Program-made: the position numbers and the translations under genes
The notes under the pieces: model-generated
What the model saw: only the letters and a program-made list of their open reading frames with translations
The model's database searches: none
Told to the model about the DNA's origin: nothing
NCBI RefSeq assembly: GCF_900087015.1
Contig: NZ_FLKP01000002.1
Span: forward strand, 930,001 to 994,000
Direction: 5' to 3'
Origin: Christensenella timonensis
GTDB taxonomy: Bacteria; Bacillota; Clostridia; Christensenellales; Christensenellaceae
DNA: 64,000 nucleotides
Shown here: piece after piece, positions 50,453-61,378 of the stretch
How positions within the stretch are numbered: the first letter of the stretch is position 1
Layout of the letters: every line of letters starts with the position of its first letter

Positions 50453-50488
50453 TTTATAATTATACATAAAAATGAATAATTATGCAAT
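50453..50488. promoter_or_regulatory. Tandem ARG boxes (ArgR operators) over the argG promoter
   Basis: AATGAATAATTATGCAAT (50471-50488) fits the ArgR consensus WNTGAATWWWWATTCANW with one mismatch. A weaker copy, TTTATAATTATACA (50453-50466), is centred 20 bp away, the usual tandem spacing. They cover -35 and -10. Confidence 0.65.
50459..50487 (-). promoter_or_regulatory. Promoter of argG
   Basis: On the minus strand: TTGCAT (complement of 50482-50487), 17-bp spacer, TATAAT (complement of 50459-50464). Confidence 0.75.
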
Positions 50489-50533
50489 AGGGAATTTTAA
50501 GAAAATACAAAAATTTTTTCAGCAGGCGGGAAA

Positions 50534-50562
50534 TTGCGAAATGGCGCAGAATCATGTATACT
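50534..50562 (+). promoter_or_regulatory. Promoter of the ruv operon
   Basis: TTGCGA 50534-50539 and TATACT 50557-50562, 17-bp spacer. Confidence 0.6.
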
Positions 50563-50594
50563 ACTAGGGAGCAGTGGAACCCGTTTGCTGGTCA

Positions 50595-50683
50595 GGACGT
50601 CAGGAATTGATTGGTTTTGCAAGCGGAAACGCGAAGCAAAACAACTTTGAGCAAAGGGGGCACGCGGGGGAAGTGCAACGTCC
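50595..50683 (+). promoter_or_regulatory. Structured leader upstream of ruvC
   Basis: GGACGT (50595-50600) can pair with ACGTCC (50678-50683), enclosing a hairpin at 50614-50642 (GTTTTGC / GCAAAAC outside, GCG-GAAA-CGC inside, a GNRA tetraloop) and a smaller GCAC / GTGC stem. No terminator follows. Function unknown. Confidence 0.4.
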
Positions 50684-50715
50684 GACCGCGAAGCGACCTA
50701 GAGGGAGCGCAATTA

Positions 50716-51219
50716 GTGATAGTATTAGGAATCGATCCGGGGCTTGCGACAGTCGGGTACGGCGTTGTGGGCTGCGATGAAAAGACAAGGCTGGAATTGA
50801 TCGACTACGGCACGATATTGACGGAAGCGGGGGAGCAGTTCCCCATCCGCTTAAAGCAGATACACCATGGGATCGGCCGGCTGATCGACATGTTCCATCC
50901 GGATTGCGTGGCGTTTGAGGAGTTGTTTTTCAACAAGAACGTAACGACGGCGATCAACGTGGCGCAGGCGAGGGGGGCGGCCCTTGTGGCGGCATCCGAA
51001 CGGATGGAGGAGTTATATGAATATACGCCGCTGCAGATCAAGCAGGCGGTCGTAGGGTATGGGCGCGCGGACAAGCACCAGGTGCAGATGATGGTCAAAA
51101 CGCTGCTCTCCCTAAAGGAGATCCCCCGCCCCGACGACGCGGCGGACGCAGTTGCGGTGGCGATCTGCCATGCGCACAGTGCAAAAACGGCGGGGATCCT
51201 CAATACGAAGATCAAATAA
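50716..51219 (+). CDS. ruvC: Holliday junction resolvase RuvC
   Basis: A 167-aa RuvC with the acidic active site in GIDPG (Asp7-type), EELFF, and the C-terminal DDAADA pair, and AINVAQARG in the middle. It cuts Holliday junctions with RuvAB. The start is GTG 50716 after GAGGGAG; the frame is open further upstream but that stretch is the structured leader. First gene of a ruv operon that also includes an unrelated lipoprotein. Confidence 0.95.
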   Translation: MIVLGIDPGLATVGYGVVGCDEKTRLELIDYGTILTEAGEQFPIRLKQIHHGIGRLIDMFHPDCVAFEELFFNKNVTTAINVAQARGAALVAASERMEELYEYTPLQIKQAVVGYGRADKHQVQMMVKTLLSLKEIPRPDDAADAVAVAICHAHSAKTAGILNTKIK

Positions 51220-51232
51220 GAGGTAGGAAATC

Positions 51233-51820
51233 ATGTACGCATATATATCCGGTGAGGTGGTGCAGAAGGCGGCGAATTACGCAGTCATCGACGTAGGCGG
51301 CGTAGGATACCAGATTTTTACGGACACGTTTTCATTGAATACATTGAAAACGGGTGAAACGGGAAAGCTGTATACGTATCTGAAGGTCGCGGAAGCCGAA
51401 ATGACGCTTTACGGGTTTTCAACGACGGAACAGAAGAACATGTTTGAAAAACTGATCACAATCAGTGGGATCGGCCCCAAGGTCGCGGCTTCCGTGCTTT
51501 GTGTAATGCGCGTAAACGATATTGCGGCGGCGGTCATTTCCGGCGACGACAAAGCCTTTGCGGCGGTTCCGGGCATCGGCAAGAAGACGGCGCAGAGGCT
51601 GGTTCTGGAGCTCAAGGAAAAGGTGGATATCGAGGACGCCATAACAGACGGCGTAGATATGGAGATGTTTGCGCAGGACGCGGCGAGCGAGGCTGTGGCG
51701 GCGCTCAGCGGGCTGGGATATAATAGGCAGGAAGCTGTCGCAGCGATTTCGGCAGTGAAAAATTTGGGGGACAGCGCAGAGGAATTGGTTTCACTGGCAT
51801 TAAAGAGAATGGGAAGATAA
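51233..51820 (+). CDS. ruvA: Holliday junction branch migration protein RuvA
   Basis: A 195-aa RuvA. The N-terminal OB fold starts MYAYISGEVVQKAANYAVIDVGGVGYQI; the helix-hairpin-helix pairs are at LITISGIGPKVAASVL and FAAVPGIGKKTAQRLVLELKEK; the C-terminal three-helix domain (SEAVAALSGLGYNRQEAVAAI) binds RuvB. Tetramers hold the junction. AGAGGTAGG precedes the ATG; 13 bp separate it from ruvC. Confidence 0.97.
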   Translation: MYAYISGEVVQKAANYAVIDVGGVGYQIFTDTFSLNTLKTGETGKLYTYLKVAEAEMTLYGFSTTEQKNMFEKLITISGIGPKVAASVLCVMRVNDIAAAVISGDDKAFAAVPGIGKKTAQRLVLELKEKVDIEDAITDGVDMEMFAQDAASEAVAALSGLGYNRQEAVAAISAVKNLGDSAEELVSLALKRMGR

Positions 51821-51832
51821 AAGGAGAGAAAG

Positions 51833-52441
51833 ATGAAAAGAGTATTGACGGTAGTATTGGTAACCTTGCTCGCAGTGGTGATGGTGTCTTGCGCGCAGCA
51901 GGAGGTTAAGCCCAGCGAAATGCCCGCTCCATCAGAGCCGCCTGAACTTTCGGAAAGCGCAACGCCGCAGCCGGCGGCGACCGCGGAAGAAAGCGTGCAG
52001 CCTTCGCAGAGCGCACAGCCGGAGGAAACGGCAGGCATGGCGAACCCGTGGAAAACGGTTGCCGATGCTGCGGAAGCGGAAAAGCTTACCGGGCTTACGA
52101 TGAGCGCGCTGCCGGAGGGGGCGGCGGATGTCACATACTCTGTTATGGAAAGCGATAAGACGGCGCAGGCGGTTTTTACGTGGAACGGCGATACCTATAC
52201 GTTCCGTATGACCCCGGGTACGCCGGAAACAGACCTTTCGGGTATGTTCGTGGATTTTGCCAATACGGAAGACCTGACATGGAAGGACTATCCGTTTACT
52301 GTAAGCTATAATGAAGGAGCGGAAGGAAAAGCGGCGTGGCACGATGAGCTTACGGACGTGACCTATTCCGTTACCATGTCGCAGGGGGCGACAAGGGACA
52401 AGCTCGCCGAGGTTTCCAAGGTGCTGATCCCTGCGGGGTGA
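51833..52441 (+). CDS. Lipoprotein of unknown function inside the ruv operon
   Basis: A 202-aa secreted lipoprotein: signal helix VLTVVLVTLLAVVMV followed by lipobox VVMVSC, a Ser/Pro/Glu-rich linker of about 50 residues, then a domain of about 130 residues with two similar segments (ADVTYSVMESDKTAQAVF and TDVTYSVTMSQGATRDKL), the second ending the protein. No family recognised; the shape is that of a small beta-rich extracellular domain. AAGGAGAG precedes the ATG, 12 bp after ruvA and 17 bp before ruvB, so it is translated from the ruv message. Confidence 0.8.
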   Translation: MKRVLTVVLVTLLAVVMVSCAQQEVKPSEMPAPSEPPELSESATPQPAATAEESVQPSQSAQPEETAGMANPWKTVADAAEAEKLTGLTMSALPEGAADVTYSVMESDKTAQAVFTWNGDTYTFRMTPGTPETDLSGMFVDFANTEDLTWKDYPFTVSYNEGAEGKAAWHDELTDVTYSVTMSQGATRDKLAEVSKVLIPAG

Positions 52442-52458
52442 GCTGAAAGGGGTATCAC

Positions 52459-53505
52459 TTGAGTTTTGAAGAAGAAGAATCCCGTATTGTTTCCGGGATG
52501 AAAATGACGGAGGACATCGTAGCGGATGCAACGCTGCGGCCGCAGTCGCTTGAGGAATATATCGGCCAGGATAAAGTAAAGGAAAAGATGGCCATCTTTA
52601 TCGAGGCGGCAAAAAAGAGGGGCGAGGCGCTGGATCACGTGCTGCTTTACGGCCCGCCGGGGCTGGGCAAAACGACGCTGGCGCATATCATCGCGCAGGA
52701 GCTGAACGTCAATATCCGCATTACCTCCGGGCCTGCGATCGAGCGGCCGGGGGATTTGGCGGCGCTGCTGACAAACCTTACGGATAAGGACGTCCTTTTT
52801 ATCGACGAGATACACCGCCTCAATTCCAGCGTGGAGGAGGTGCTGTATCCCGCGATGGAGGACTATGCGCTCGACATCATCCTGGGTAAGGGCCCGTCCG
52901 CGCGTTCCATGCGCATCGACCTGCCGCGCTTCACGCTGGTAGGCGCGACAACACGCGCGGGTATGCTGACGTCGCCGCTCCGGGACAGGTTTGGGATCAT
53001 CAACCGCCTGCAGATGTACGATGCAGGCCAGCTCCAAACGATCGTCAAGCGTTCAGCGAATATTTTGGATATCCATGTGGACGAGGAGGGCGCGGTGGAG
53101 ATCGCGCGCCGCTCGCGGGGAACCCCGCGTATCGCCAACAGGCTGCTGCGCCGTGTGCGCGATTTTGCGGACGTACGCGCCGAGGGAATGATCACCAAGG
53201 AAGCCGCGGACGAGGGCCTTAAGCTTTTGGAGGTAGACGGACTGGGGCTCGACCATTCCGACCGCCTTGTCCTCGAGGCGATCATCGTAAAATTCGGCGG
53301 CGGCCCGGTAGGGCTGGAAACGCTTGCCGCGACGACGGGTGAGGAATCGGGCACGATCGAGGATGTGATCGAACCGTTTTTGCTGCAATTGGGCTTTATC
53401 CAAAGGACGCCGCGCGGACGCTGCGCGACGGAAAACGCTTACCGGCATATGGGGCTGCCCATGCCGAATAATGACGGAAACAAGGGGCAAACAAAGCTGT
53501 TCTAG
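52459..53505 (+). CDS. ruvB: Holliday junction branch migration ATPase RuvB
   Basis: A 348-aa RuvB with the AAA+ core: [18 protein letters not shown], Walker [15 protein letters not shown], Walker [10 protein letters not shown], sensor 1 [11 protein letters not shown], arginine finger region PLRDRFGI, and the winged-helix C-terminus ending FIQRTPRGR. The start is TTG 52459 behind AAAGGGG. It drives branch migration as a hexameric ring with RuvA. Length is normal for the family; queA follows after 15 bp. Confidence 0.97.
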   Translation: MSFEEEESRIVSGMKMTEDIVADATLRPQSLEEYIGQDKVKEKMAIFIEAAKKRGEALDHVLLYGPPGLGKTTLAHIIAQELNVNIRITSGPAIERPGDLAALLTNLTDKDVLFIDEIHRLNSSVEEVLYPAMEDYALDIILGKGPSARSMRIDLPRFTLVGATTRAGMLTSPLRDRFGIINRLQMYDAGQLQTIVKRSANILDIHVDEEGAVEIARRSRGTPRIANRLLRRVRDFADVRAEGMITKEAADEGLKLLEVDGLGLDHSDRLVLEAIIVKFGGGPVGLETLAATTGEESGTIEDVIEPFLLQLGFIQRTPRGRCATENAYRHMGLPMPNNDGNKGQTKLF

Positions 53506-53520
53506 TTTGAATAATACACC

Positions 53521-54540
53521 ATGAAAACATCTGATTTTGATTATGACCTGCCCGAAGAACTGATCGCACAAACGCCCATCGAGCCGCGTGACCATTCGCG
53601 GCTTTTGGTATATGACCGCTTGTCAAAAAAAGTGGAACACAAGCACTTTTACGATGTGGCCGATTATTTGAAAGCGGGCGATGTGCTGGTGGTGAATGAA
53701 ACAAAGGTCATTCCCGCGCGCCTGTACGGAAAAAAGCGTGAAACGGGTACGGACTTTGAATTCTTACTGCTGAAGCGCTCAGCGCTCGATACGTGGGACG
53801 TGATCATGCGGCCGGGAAAAAAATTGAAACCGGGCGGTTATGTGGATTTCGGCGACGACCTGTGTGCGAAGCTGCTGTGCAAGAAAGAGGACGGCGTGTG
53901 CGAGGTTGCCTTTGAATACGAGGGCGTGTTTGAAGACGTGCTTGAAAGGTACGGCAATATGCCGCTGCCTCCGTATATCACGCAGCGCCTGGAGAAAAAG
54001 GAGCGTTACCAGACGGTATACGCAAAGGAGGACGGCAGCGCGGCTGCGCCGACGGCGGGACTGCATTTTACTCCTGCCCTTTTAAAGAAGCTGGAAGACA
54101 AAGGCGTGATTTTGGTAAAGATATTGCTGCATGTGGGACTGGGAACCTTCCGCCCCATGAAGGAAGAAACGGTGGAAAACCACGTCATGCATTCGGAATA
54201 TTACAGCGTCAGCGAAGATGCCGCACGAGCGATCAACGCGGCCAAACGGGAAGGACGCAGGGTGATCGCCGTGGGAACGACGTCTGTGCGGACGCTGGAG
54301 AGCGCGGCAAGGGACGGCCTGGTTCAGGCGGGCAGCGCGGATACGGATATTTTTATTTATCCGGGTTATGCGTGGCAGGTCGTGGATGCGCTGATTACCA
54401 ATTTCCACCTGCCGAAATCTACGCTGGTGATGTTGGTGAGCGCGTTTTGCGGACGGGAAGAAACGCTGGATCTGTATCAGCAGGCAGTCGAGATGAAATA
54501 CAGGTTCTTTAGCTTTGGGGATAGCATGTTGATATTGTGA
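53521..54540 (+). CDS. queA: S-adenosylmethionine:tRNA ribosyltransferase-isomerase
   Basis: A 339-aa QueA, which converts preQ1-modified tRNA to epoxyqueuosine. It begins [24 protein letters not shown] and contains [27 protein letters not shown] and the late [10 protein letters not shown]-like motif [12 protein letters not shown]. No clear ribosome site is seen before ATG 53521, so translation may rely on coupling from ruvB. Its stop overlaps the next start by one base (TGATG). tgt, which makes the substrate, is 5.2 kb downstream rather than adjacent. Confidence 0.96.
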   Translation: MKTSDFDYDLPEELIAQTPIEPRDHSRLLVYDRLSKKVEHKHFYDVADYLKAGDVLVVNETKVIPARLYGKKRETGTDFEFLLLKRSALDTWDVIMRPGKKLKPGGYVDFGDDLCAKLLCKKEDGVCEVAFEYEGVFEDVLERYGNMPLPPYITQRLEKKERYQTVYAKEDGSAAAPTAGLHFTPALLKKLEDKGVILVKILLHVGLGTFRPMKEETVENHVMHSEYYSVSEDAARAINAAKREGRRVIAVGTTSVRTLESAARDGLVQAGSADTDIFIYPGYAWQVVDALITNFHLPKSTLVMLVSAFCGREETLDLYQQAVEMKYRFFSFGDSMLIL

Positions 54541-55364
54541 TGAAGATGGAAAAGGTTTGGGCGGCATATTTCAGCGCAACGGGCACGACGAAGAAAATTG
54601 TGGAAACAGTCGCGTGGGAAATTGCGCGGGAAATGAAAATAGAATGTGAAACGTTTGATTTTACGCTGCCAAAGGCAAGGGAAGGCGCGCCCGTTTTCGG
54701 CGCGCGGGATATTGTCGTTTTCGGCACGCCCGTATATGCGGGACGCGTGCCTAACGTACTGCTTAAATATTTGAAGACAGTCAAGGGAAACGGCGCGCTG
54801 GCCGTGCCGGTCGTGGTTTTTGGCAACCGCGATTTTGACGATGCGCTCATCGAGCTGCGCGATATTTTGCAGGAAAACGGATTTGTGCCAATTGCAGCGG
54901 CAGCCTTTGTAGGAGAGCATTCTTTTTCCGATGTACTGGCAAAGGACAGGCCGGACGGCGAGGATATGAAAAAGGCGCGGGACTTTGTACAGGGCGTTAC
55001 GAAGAAAATCCATGTGCAGGGCGGTGAAAAAGGCGGCGCGTTGGCGGTGGATGGCGTGCCATATCCGTACAGGGGATATTACCAGCCGCGGGATCGTGCG
55101 GGCAACGCGATCGATATCCGCAGGGTCAAGCCGCTTACAAGCGGGGCCTGCGACAATTGCAGGCTGTGCTCGGAGATTTGCCCGATGGGCTGTATTGACT
55201 ATGAAAATGTACGGGAATATACTGGGATTTGTATCAAATGCGGTGCATGCGTCAAGCGGTGCCCCAGGGGGGCGAAGTATTACGATGATGAGGGGTACCT
55301 GTACCATAAAACAGAACTGGAAGAAGGGCTGCTGCGCAGGGCAGAGCCAAAGGTTTTCTTATAA
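54540..55364 (+). CDS. EFR1-type flavodoxin-ferredoxin fusion protein
   Basis: A 274-aa protein. The N-terminal flavodoxin-like domain (about 1-150) has the phosphate loop FSATGTTKKIVET and PVYAGRVP; the C-terminal part has two [4Fe-4S] motifs, CDNCRLCSEICP and CIKCGACVKRCP. It would shuttle electrons; the partner is unknown. The start ATG 54540 overlaps the queA stop; GTG 54537 is less likely. It may reduce other cytoplasmic enzymes; epoxyqueuosine reduction is a tempting but unproven idea given queA upstream. Confidence 0.88.
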   Translation: MKMEKVWAAYFSATGTTKKIVETVAWEIAREMKIECETFDFTLPKAREGAPVFGARDIVVFGTPVYAGRVPNVLLKYLKTVKGNGALAVPVVVFGNRDFDDALIELRDILQENGFVPIAAAAFVGEHSFSDVLAKDRPDGEDMKKARDFVQGVTKKIHVQGGEKGGALAVDGVPYPYRGYYQPRDRAGNAIDIRRVKPLTSGACDNCRLCSEICPMGCIDYENVREYTGICIKCGACVKRCPRGAKYYDDEGYLYHKTELEEGLLRRAEPKVFL

Positions 55365-55376
55365 GGGAGTGGTCGT

Positions 55377-55853
55377 ATGTTTGGGCACCTTGGGTTCTCG
55401 TATATCGGACTGATTTTTTTGTTGTTGCTTGCCGTCCCCAACATTCTTTGGAGCAGGCGGATCCCGGGAGATTACAGCGACGAAGGGGAAAACGGTATCT
55501 TGCTGTTCCTGGAACGCGTGGGCGAAATTGGCTGTGTGGTCTGCGCGGTAATGTTCAGCAATTTCAACTGTGAACCATTTACGCCGTGGACGGTATGGCT
55601 GATCGTGGCCTTTGTATGCATGGGACTTTATGAGTTATGCTGGCTGCGCTATTTCAAGGGCAGGCAGCGGGCAAAGGATATGTACCGCAGCTTTTTCAGG
55701 ATTCCTATCCCGCTGGCGGTTTTTCCCGTCGCCGGTTTCCTGCTGTTGGGTATTTATGGCAAGGTGATCTGGATGATCCTTTTTGCCGCTATTTTGGGCA
55801 TCGGACACATCGGGATCCATTTACACCACGCAAAAAGGTTTGGCCTGTTATAA
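55377..55853 (+). CDS. Four-helix membrane protein of unknown function
   Basis: A 158-aa protein with four hydrophobic segments (about 8-22, 44-60, 70-86, 112-145) and His-rich C-terminus HIGIHLHHAKRF. There is a conserved-looking NCEPFTPWTVW loop. AAGGGAGTGG precedes the ATG, 12 bp after the flavodoxin gene. No family name assigned. It is the last gene before a terminator. Confidence 0.75.
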   Translation: MFGHLGFSYIGLIFLLLLAVPNILWSRRIPGDYSDEGENGILLFLERVGEIGCVVCAVMFSNFNCEPFTPWTVWLIVAFVCMGLYELCWLRYFKGRQRAKDMYRSFFRIPIPLAVFPVAGFLLLGIYGKVIWMILFAAILGIGHIGIHLHHAKRFGLL

Positions 55854-55863
55854 AAGGGCAACG

Positions 55864-55895
55864 AAAAAAGCAGGGCATATTGCGCCCTGCTTTTT
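55864..55895. terminator. Bidirectional intrinsic terminator
   Basis: AAAAAAGCAGGGC / GCCCTGCTTTTT with a 7-nt loop, between the membrane protein (+) and yeiH (-). Confidence 0.93.
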
Positions 55896-55909
55896 AGTTT
55901 ACCATATGA

Positions 55910-56926
55910 TCACCAGATTCCCAGTATATGCTGCATCCCCAGGCTGACCGCTGCGATGCCGATCCAGCAAATGAGGCCCATGAAAATCGGTTTTCCACCT
56001 GTTTTTACCAACTTGACGATATTGGTATTGAGGCCGATGGCTGCCATGGCCATGATGATGAAGAACTTACTCAATTCTTTCAGCGGCCCGGTGACAAAGG
56101 CTGGCAGGTTGAAAACGGTCGTAACGACCGAGGCAAGTACAAAAAACAGTACGAACCAAGGAAATATTTTTTTGAAGCTGACCTTGACGCCTTCGCTCGC
56201 TTCCAGTTTCTTTTCTTTGCGGGTGCGTACAAACGCCAGCACAAGCGTGATAGGGATGATCGCCAGCGTGCGCGTCAGCTTGACGATGGTCGCGGTATCG
56301 AGGGTATTGCTGCCATGGATACCGTCCCACGCGGTTGCTGCCGCTGTGACGGAGGAGGTATCGTTGATTGCCGTCCCCGCAAAAAGGCCGAAACCTTCGT
56401 TGGAAAGACCGAGCGCGCCGCCCAAGGTCGGGAAAATGAGCGCGGCAATCACGTTGAACAGGAAGATAACGGAAATCGATTGTGCGATCTCCTCGTCGTT
56501 GGCGCCGATTACAGGCGCAGTGGCCGCAATGGCGCTGCCGCCGCAGATGGACGAGCCTACGCCGATCAGCGTTGAAATACGCGAAGGCATTTTCATTGCG
56601 CGGTACATGATGTACGCTAAGATGAGCGAGGTGGCGATGGTGGAGATGATGATGGGCAGGGACTGCGCGCCTACGCGCAGGATCTCCGTCAGGTTCATGC
56701 CGAAGCCGAGCAGTACGACCGCCCATTGCAGTATTTTCTTGGAGGTAAAGTTGACCCCCTCGTTCAGGCTGCCCCTGTTTTTGATCAGCAAGGCCAGTAC
56801 CATGCCGATCAGGATGGCGAAAACCGGGCCTCCCACTACGGGCAGCAGTTTTCCCAGGAAAAAGGCTGGTACTGCGATCACAAGGCACAGCAACAGCCCT
56901 TTCCAGTGGCTTTTTAAAAATTTCAT
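55910..56926 (-). CDS. yeiH: YeiH/UPF0324 family putative sulfate or sulfonate exporter
   Basis: A 338-aa membrane protein of about ten helices with the UPF0324 signature: [51 protein letters not shown] and [14 protein letters not shown]. Family members are suggested to export sulfate or related anions; evidence is limited. AGAGG lies seven bases before the ATG. It is divergent from a LysR gene, the same pairing as yeiH with yeiE in E. coli. Confidence 0.92.
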   Translation of the reverse strand: MKFLKSHWKGLLLCLVIAVPAFFLGKLLPVVGGPVFAILIGMVLALLIKNRGSLNEGVNFTSKKILQWAVVLLGFGMNLTEILRVGAQSLPIIISTIATSLILAYIMYRAMKMPSRISTLIGVGSSICGGSAIAATAPVIGANDEEIAQSISVIFLFNVIAALIFPTLGGALGLSNEGFGLFAGTAINDTSSVTAAATAWDGIHGSNTLDTATIVKLTRTLAIIPITLVLAFVRTRKEKKLEASEGVKVSFKKIFPWFVLFFVLASVVTTVFNLPAFVTGPLKELSKFFIIMAMAAIGLNTNIVKLVKTGGKPIFMGLICWIGIAAVSLGMQHILGIW

Positions 56927-56990
56927 GTTTCTACCTCTTTATTATTCCAAATTAGTTTTATTATAACACGTAAAATGATAAAATAAAATT

Positions 56991-57020
56991 ATATATATTT
57001 ATGTTTAGATAAATATATAT
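56991..57020. promoter_or_regulatory. Long AT-rich palindrome between yeiH and the LysR gene
   Basis: ATATATATTTAT and ATAAATATATAT form 12-bp arms around GTTTAG. It contains T-N11-A spacings expected of LysR operators. Confidence 0.55.
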
Positions 57021-57051
57021 TATAGTTATGCGGAAAGAGGGGAAAGATCTT

Positions 57052-57930
57052 ATGTTGGATTTCAGGACGGAAACATTTTTAACGGTATGTAAGCATTTGA
57101 ATTATACAAAGGCGGCGCGGGTACTAAACATCACGCAGCCGGCGGTATCCCAGCATATTCGTTATTTGGAAGAGTATTATGCGGCGAAGCTGTTCCTGAA
57201 AAATGGAAAAAAGATCGAGTTGACACAGGCGGGGGCACAACTGCGCAGCGCCCTCATTGCCATGAAGCACGACGACCTTTTCCTGCGCAAAAAATTATCC
57301 CGCGGGCCCCGCAAAAAGGAGCTGAATTTTGGCGTCACGCTGACGGTAGGTGAATTTGTGATCCCGCGCCCGGTTGCGGAATATTTAAAAAAGCATCCGC
57401 ATACGGAGCTGCGGGTCGTTGTTGCCAATACGCAGCGGCTCCTGAAGAAGCTGGACGATGGGGAGATCGATTTTGCCTTGGTGGAAGGGTATTTTGCCAA
57501 AAACGAATACGACCACATCGTGTTCCGTACAGAGCCGTACATCGCTGTGTGCGGCAACGCTTACCGTTTAAAAAAGCAGCCGCCGTACATGCTGGACGAC
57601 CTGCTGTGCGAACGCATTTTGATCCGGGAAACGGGCAGCGGTACGCGTGAGGTGTTGGAAAAATGCCTGGAGGAAAAGAACCTGCAGGTCTCGGATTTTA
57701 GAAACGTCGTGGAGATCAGTAACTTAAGTATGATTAAAACGCTTGTAGCGGAAAACTGCGGCGTAACGTTCTTATATGAAGCTGCGGTGCGCAAAGAGCT
57801 GGATGAGCGGATCTTGCGAAAAATCGACCTCAATGATTTTTATGTGGAGCACGACCTGACCTTCATTTGGCGGCAGGGCAGCGTTTTTTCTGACGACTAC
57901 CGGGTTTTGTATGAAGAGTTGCACGGTTAA
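57052..57930 (+). CDS. LysR-type transcriptional regulator (YeiE-like)
   Basis: A 292-aa LysR protein. Helix-turn-helix at about 15-45 (HLNYTKAARVLNITQPAVSQHIRYLE), linker helix, then an effector domain with FGVTLTVGEFVIP, ALVEGYF and LIRETGSGTREVLE, the last close to the CysB/CbbR/YeiE anion-binding loop. The start ATG 57052 has GAGGGGAAAG; ATG 57028 is an alternative. Divergence from yeiH and the palindrome between them indicate that it controls yeiH. The ligand could be a sulfur oxyanion (inference). Confidence 0.9.
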   Translation: MLDFRTETFLTVCKHLNYTKAARVLNITQPAVSQHIRYLEEYYAAKLFLKNGKKIELTQAGAQLRSALIAMKHDDLFLRKKLSRGPRKKELNFGVTLTVGEFVIPRPVAEYLKKHPHTELRVVVANTQRLLKKLDDGEIDFALVEGYFAKNEYDHIVFRTEPYIAVCGNAYRLKKQPPYMLDDLLCERILIRETGSGTREVLEKCLEEKNLQVSDFRNVVEISNLSMIKTLVAENCGVTFLYEAAVRKELDERILRKIDLNDFYVEHDLTFIWRQGSVFSDDYRVLYEELHG

Positions 57931-57978
57931 AACATGGCTTTTTGACGGCCGGAACTTTTTGGAAGAATAAAGCGGCGC

Positions 57979-58007
57979 TTGACGGCGAAGGACACAGATG
58001 GTATAGT
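57979..58007 (+). promoter_or_regulatory. Promoter of the ABC-F leader
   Basis: TTGACG 57979-57984 and TATAGT 58002-58007, 17-bp spacer. Predicted start near 58014, giving a leader of about 230 nt. Confidence 0.75.
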
Positions 58008-58038
58008 AAGCAATATCAAAAAAGAAGGAGACAGTGCG

Positions 58039-58062
58039 GTGCGTAAAATTTCTTGCAGATAA
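58039..58062 (+). CDS. Leader peptide MRKISCR controlling the ABC-F gene
   Basis: GTG CGT AAA ATT TCT TGC AGA TAA: seven codons with AAGGAG eight bases upstream. Its coding bases 58049-58057 (TTTCTTGCA) are complementary to 58117-58125, so ribosome occupancy changes the fold of the leader. Too short for homology; the case rests on position, ribosome site and the pairing. Confidence 0.65.
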   Translation: MRKISCR

Positions 58063-58226
58063 TTATTTGAAAGGGTACGTGAAATGGAAGATATTCCGTT
58101 TGTTTGGGCGTGCCTGTGCAAGAAAGTTACAAAACCGGTATCGAACCTGTTCTCCCATACCAGAGGGATATTCCCGTTTGCGGCATATATGGCCTGCGGA
58201 AAAGTAATTTTCTTGCAGGCTTTTTT
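58049..58226 (+). promoter_or_regulatory. Transcription attenuator upstream of the ABC-F gene
   Basis: Segment 1 TTTCTTGCA (58049-58057) pairs with segment 2 TGCAAGAAA (58117-58125). Segment 2, extended as GCCTG-TG-CAAGAAA (58112-58125), can instead pair with the terminator 3' arm (TTTCTTG-CAGGC). The terminator is GCCTGCGGAAAA-GTAA-TTTTCTTGCAGGC then six Ts (58192-58226). A ribosome stalled on the leader peptide would free segment 2 to block the terminator. Confidence 0.7.
58192..58226 (+). terminator. Premature terminator in the ABC-F leader
   Basis: Stem GCCTGC...GCAGGC with inner AAAA / TTTT and a GTAA loop, followed by TTTTTT, 17 bp before the ABC-F start codon. Confidence 0.88.
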
Positions 58227-58242
58227 GTTGAAAGGAAACAAT

Positions 58243-60893
<2,651 letters not shown>

Positions 60894-60950
60894 GGATAGC
60901 TGGACTGGTAAACAGAAAAAAGGATCTTCAAAATAATATGAAAAAATTCT

Positions 60951-60995
60951 GCGAAATTTACGCTTGCAATCCGGCCGCGAATTTCGCGTTTTTTT
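60951..60995 (+). terminator. Intrinsic terminator of tgt
   Basis: GCGAAATT / AATTTCGC stem with a long loop, then seven Ts. Confidence 0.7.
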
Positions 60996-61124
60996 ATTTT
61001 GAAAACGGATTAAAACGCATGTTAAAAAGGATTTAATGAAAAAACAAAAATGGGTAATTTCATTAAAAATACTTTTGAAACGAAAAAAGAAATAAAAAAT
61101 ATAAAAAAGATGTAAATAAATATA

Positions 61125-61154
61125 TTGACATTCAAAAGTGAAATGTGATATATT
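61125..61154 (+). promoter_or_regulatory. Promoter of the second sugar ABC transporter
   Basis: TTGACA 61125-61130 and TATATT 61149-61154 with an 18-bp spacer and an extended TGA before the -10. Confidence 0.75.
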
Positions 61155-61378
61155 CAGGTTACAAGAAAAAGCAAATATCAATTGAACGTAACATTACAAA
61201 ATAAGCTCTGAAACGAATTTAATTTAAGGACAAAACCTTGGTAGGACATCGTTTTACCACAATATTTTTTTCGCCTAAAATAGGGTGGCGATTTTAAGGG
61301 TTTCCATGTACGGTGCGCGCATTGCCCTTTCGGGGGCAAATAAAATACAACTTCACTATACGAGGAGGAAAAGAAAAA

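Larger units (their letters stand above)
60894..61378 (+). other. Intergenic region between tgt and the binding-protein gene
   Basis: No gene is supported in these 485 bp. It holds the tgt terminator, an AT-rich tract (about 61000-61124), a strong promoter, and a leader of about 220 nt with small hairpins (TCGCC / GGCGA near 61271-61291, TTGCCC / GGGCAA at 61322-61339). Confidence 0.7.

Noticed and set aside
50611-50715. 35-residue N-terminal extension of RuvC
   Set aside because: RuvC proteins begin at the MIVLGIDPG segment; the extension is the structured leader.
58084-58242. 53-residue N-terminal extension of the ABC-F protein
   Set aside because: The extension covers the attenuator and terminator, and the conserved Lsa start with a ribosome site is at 58243.
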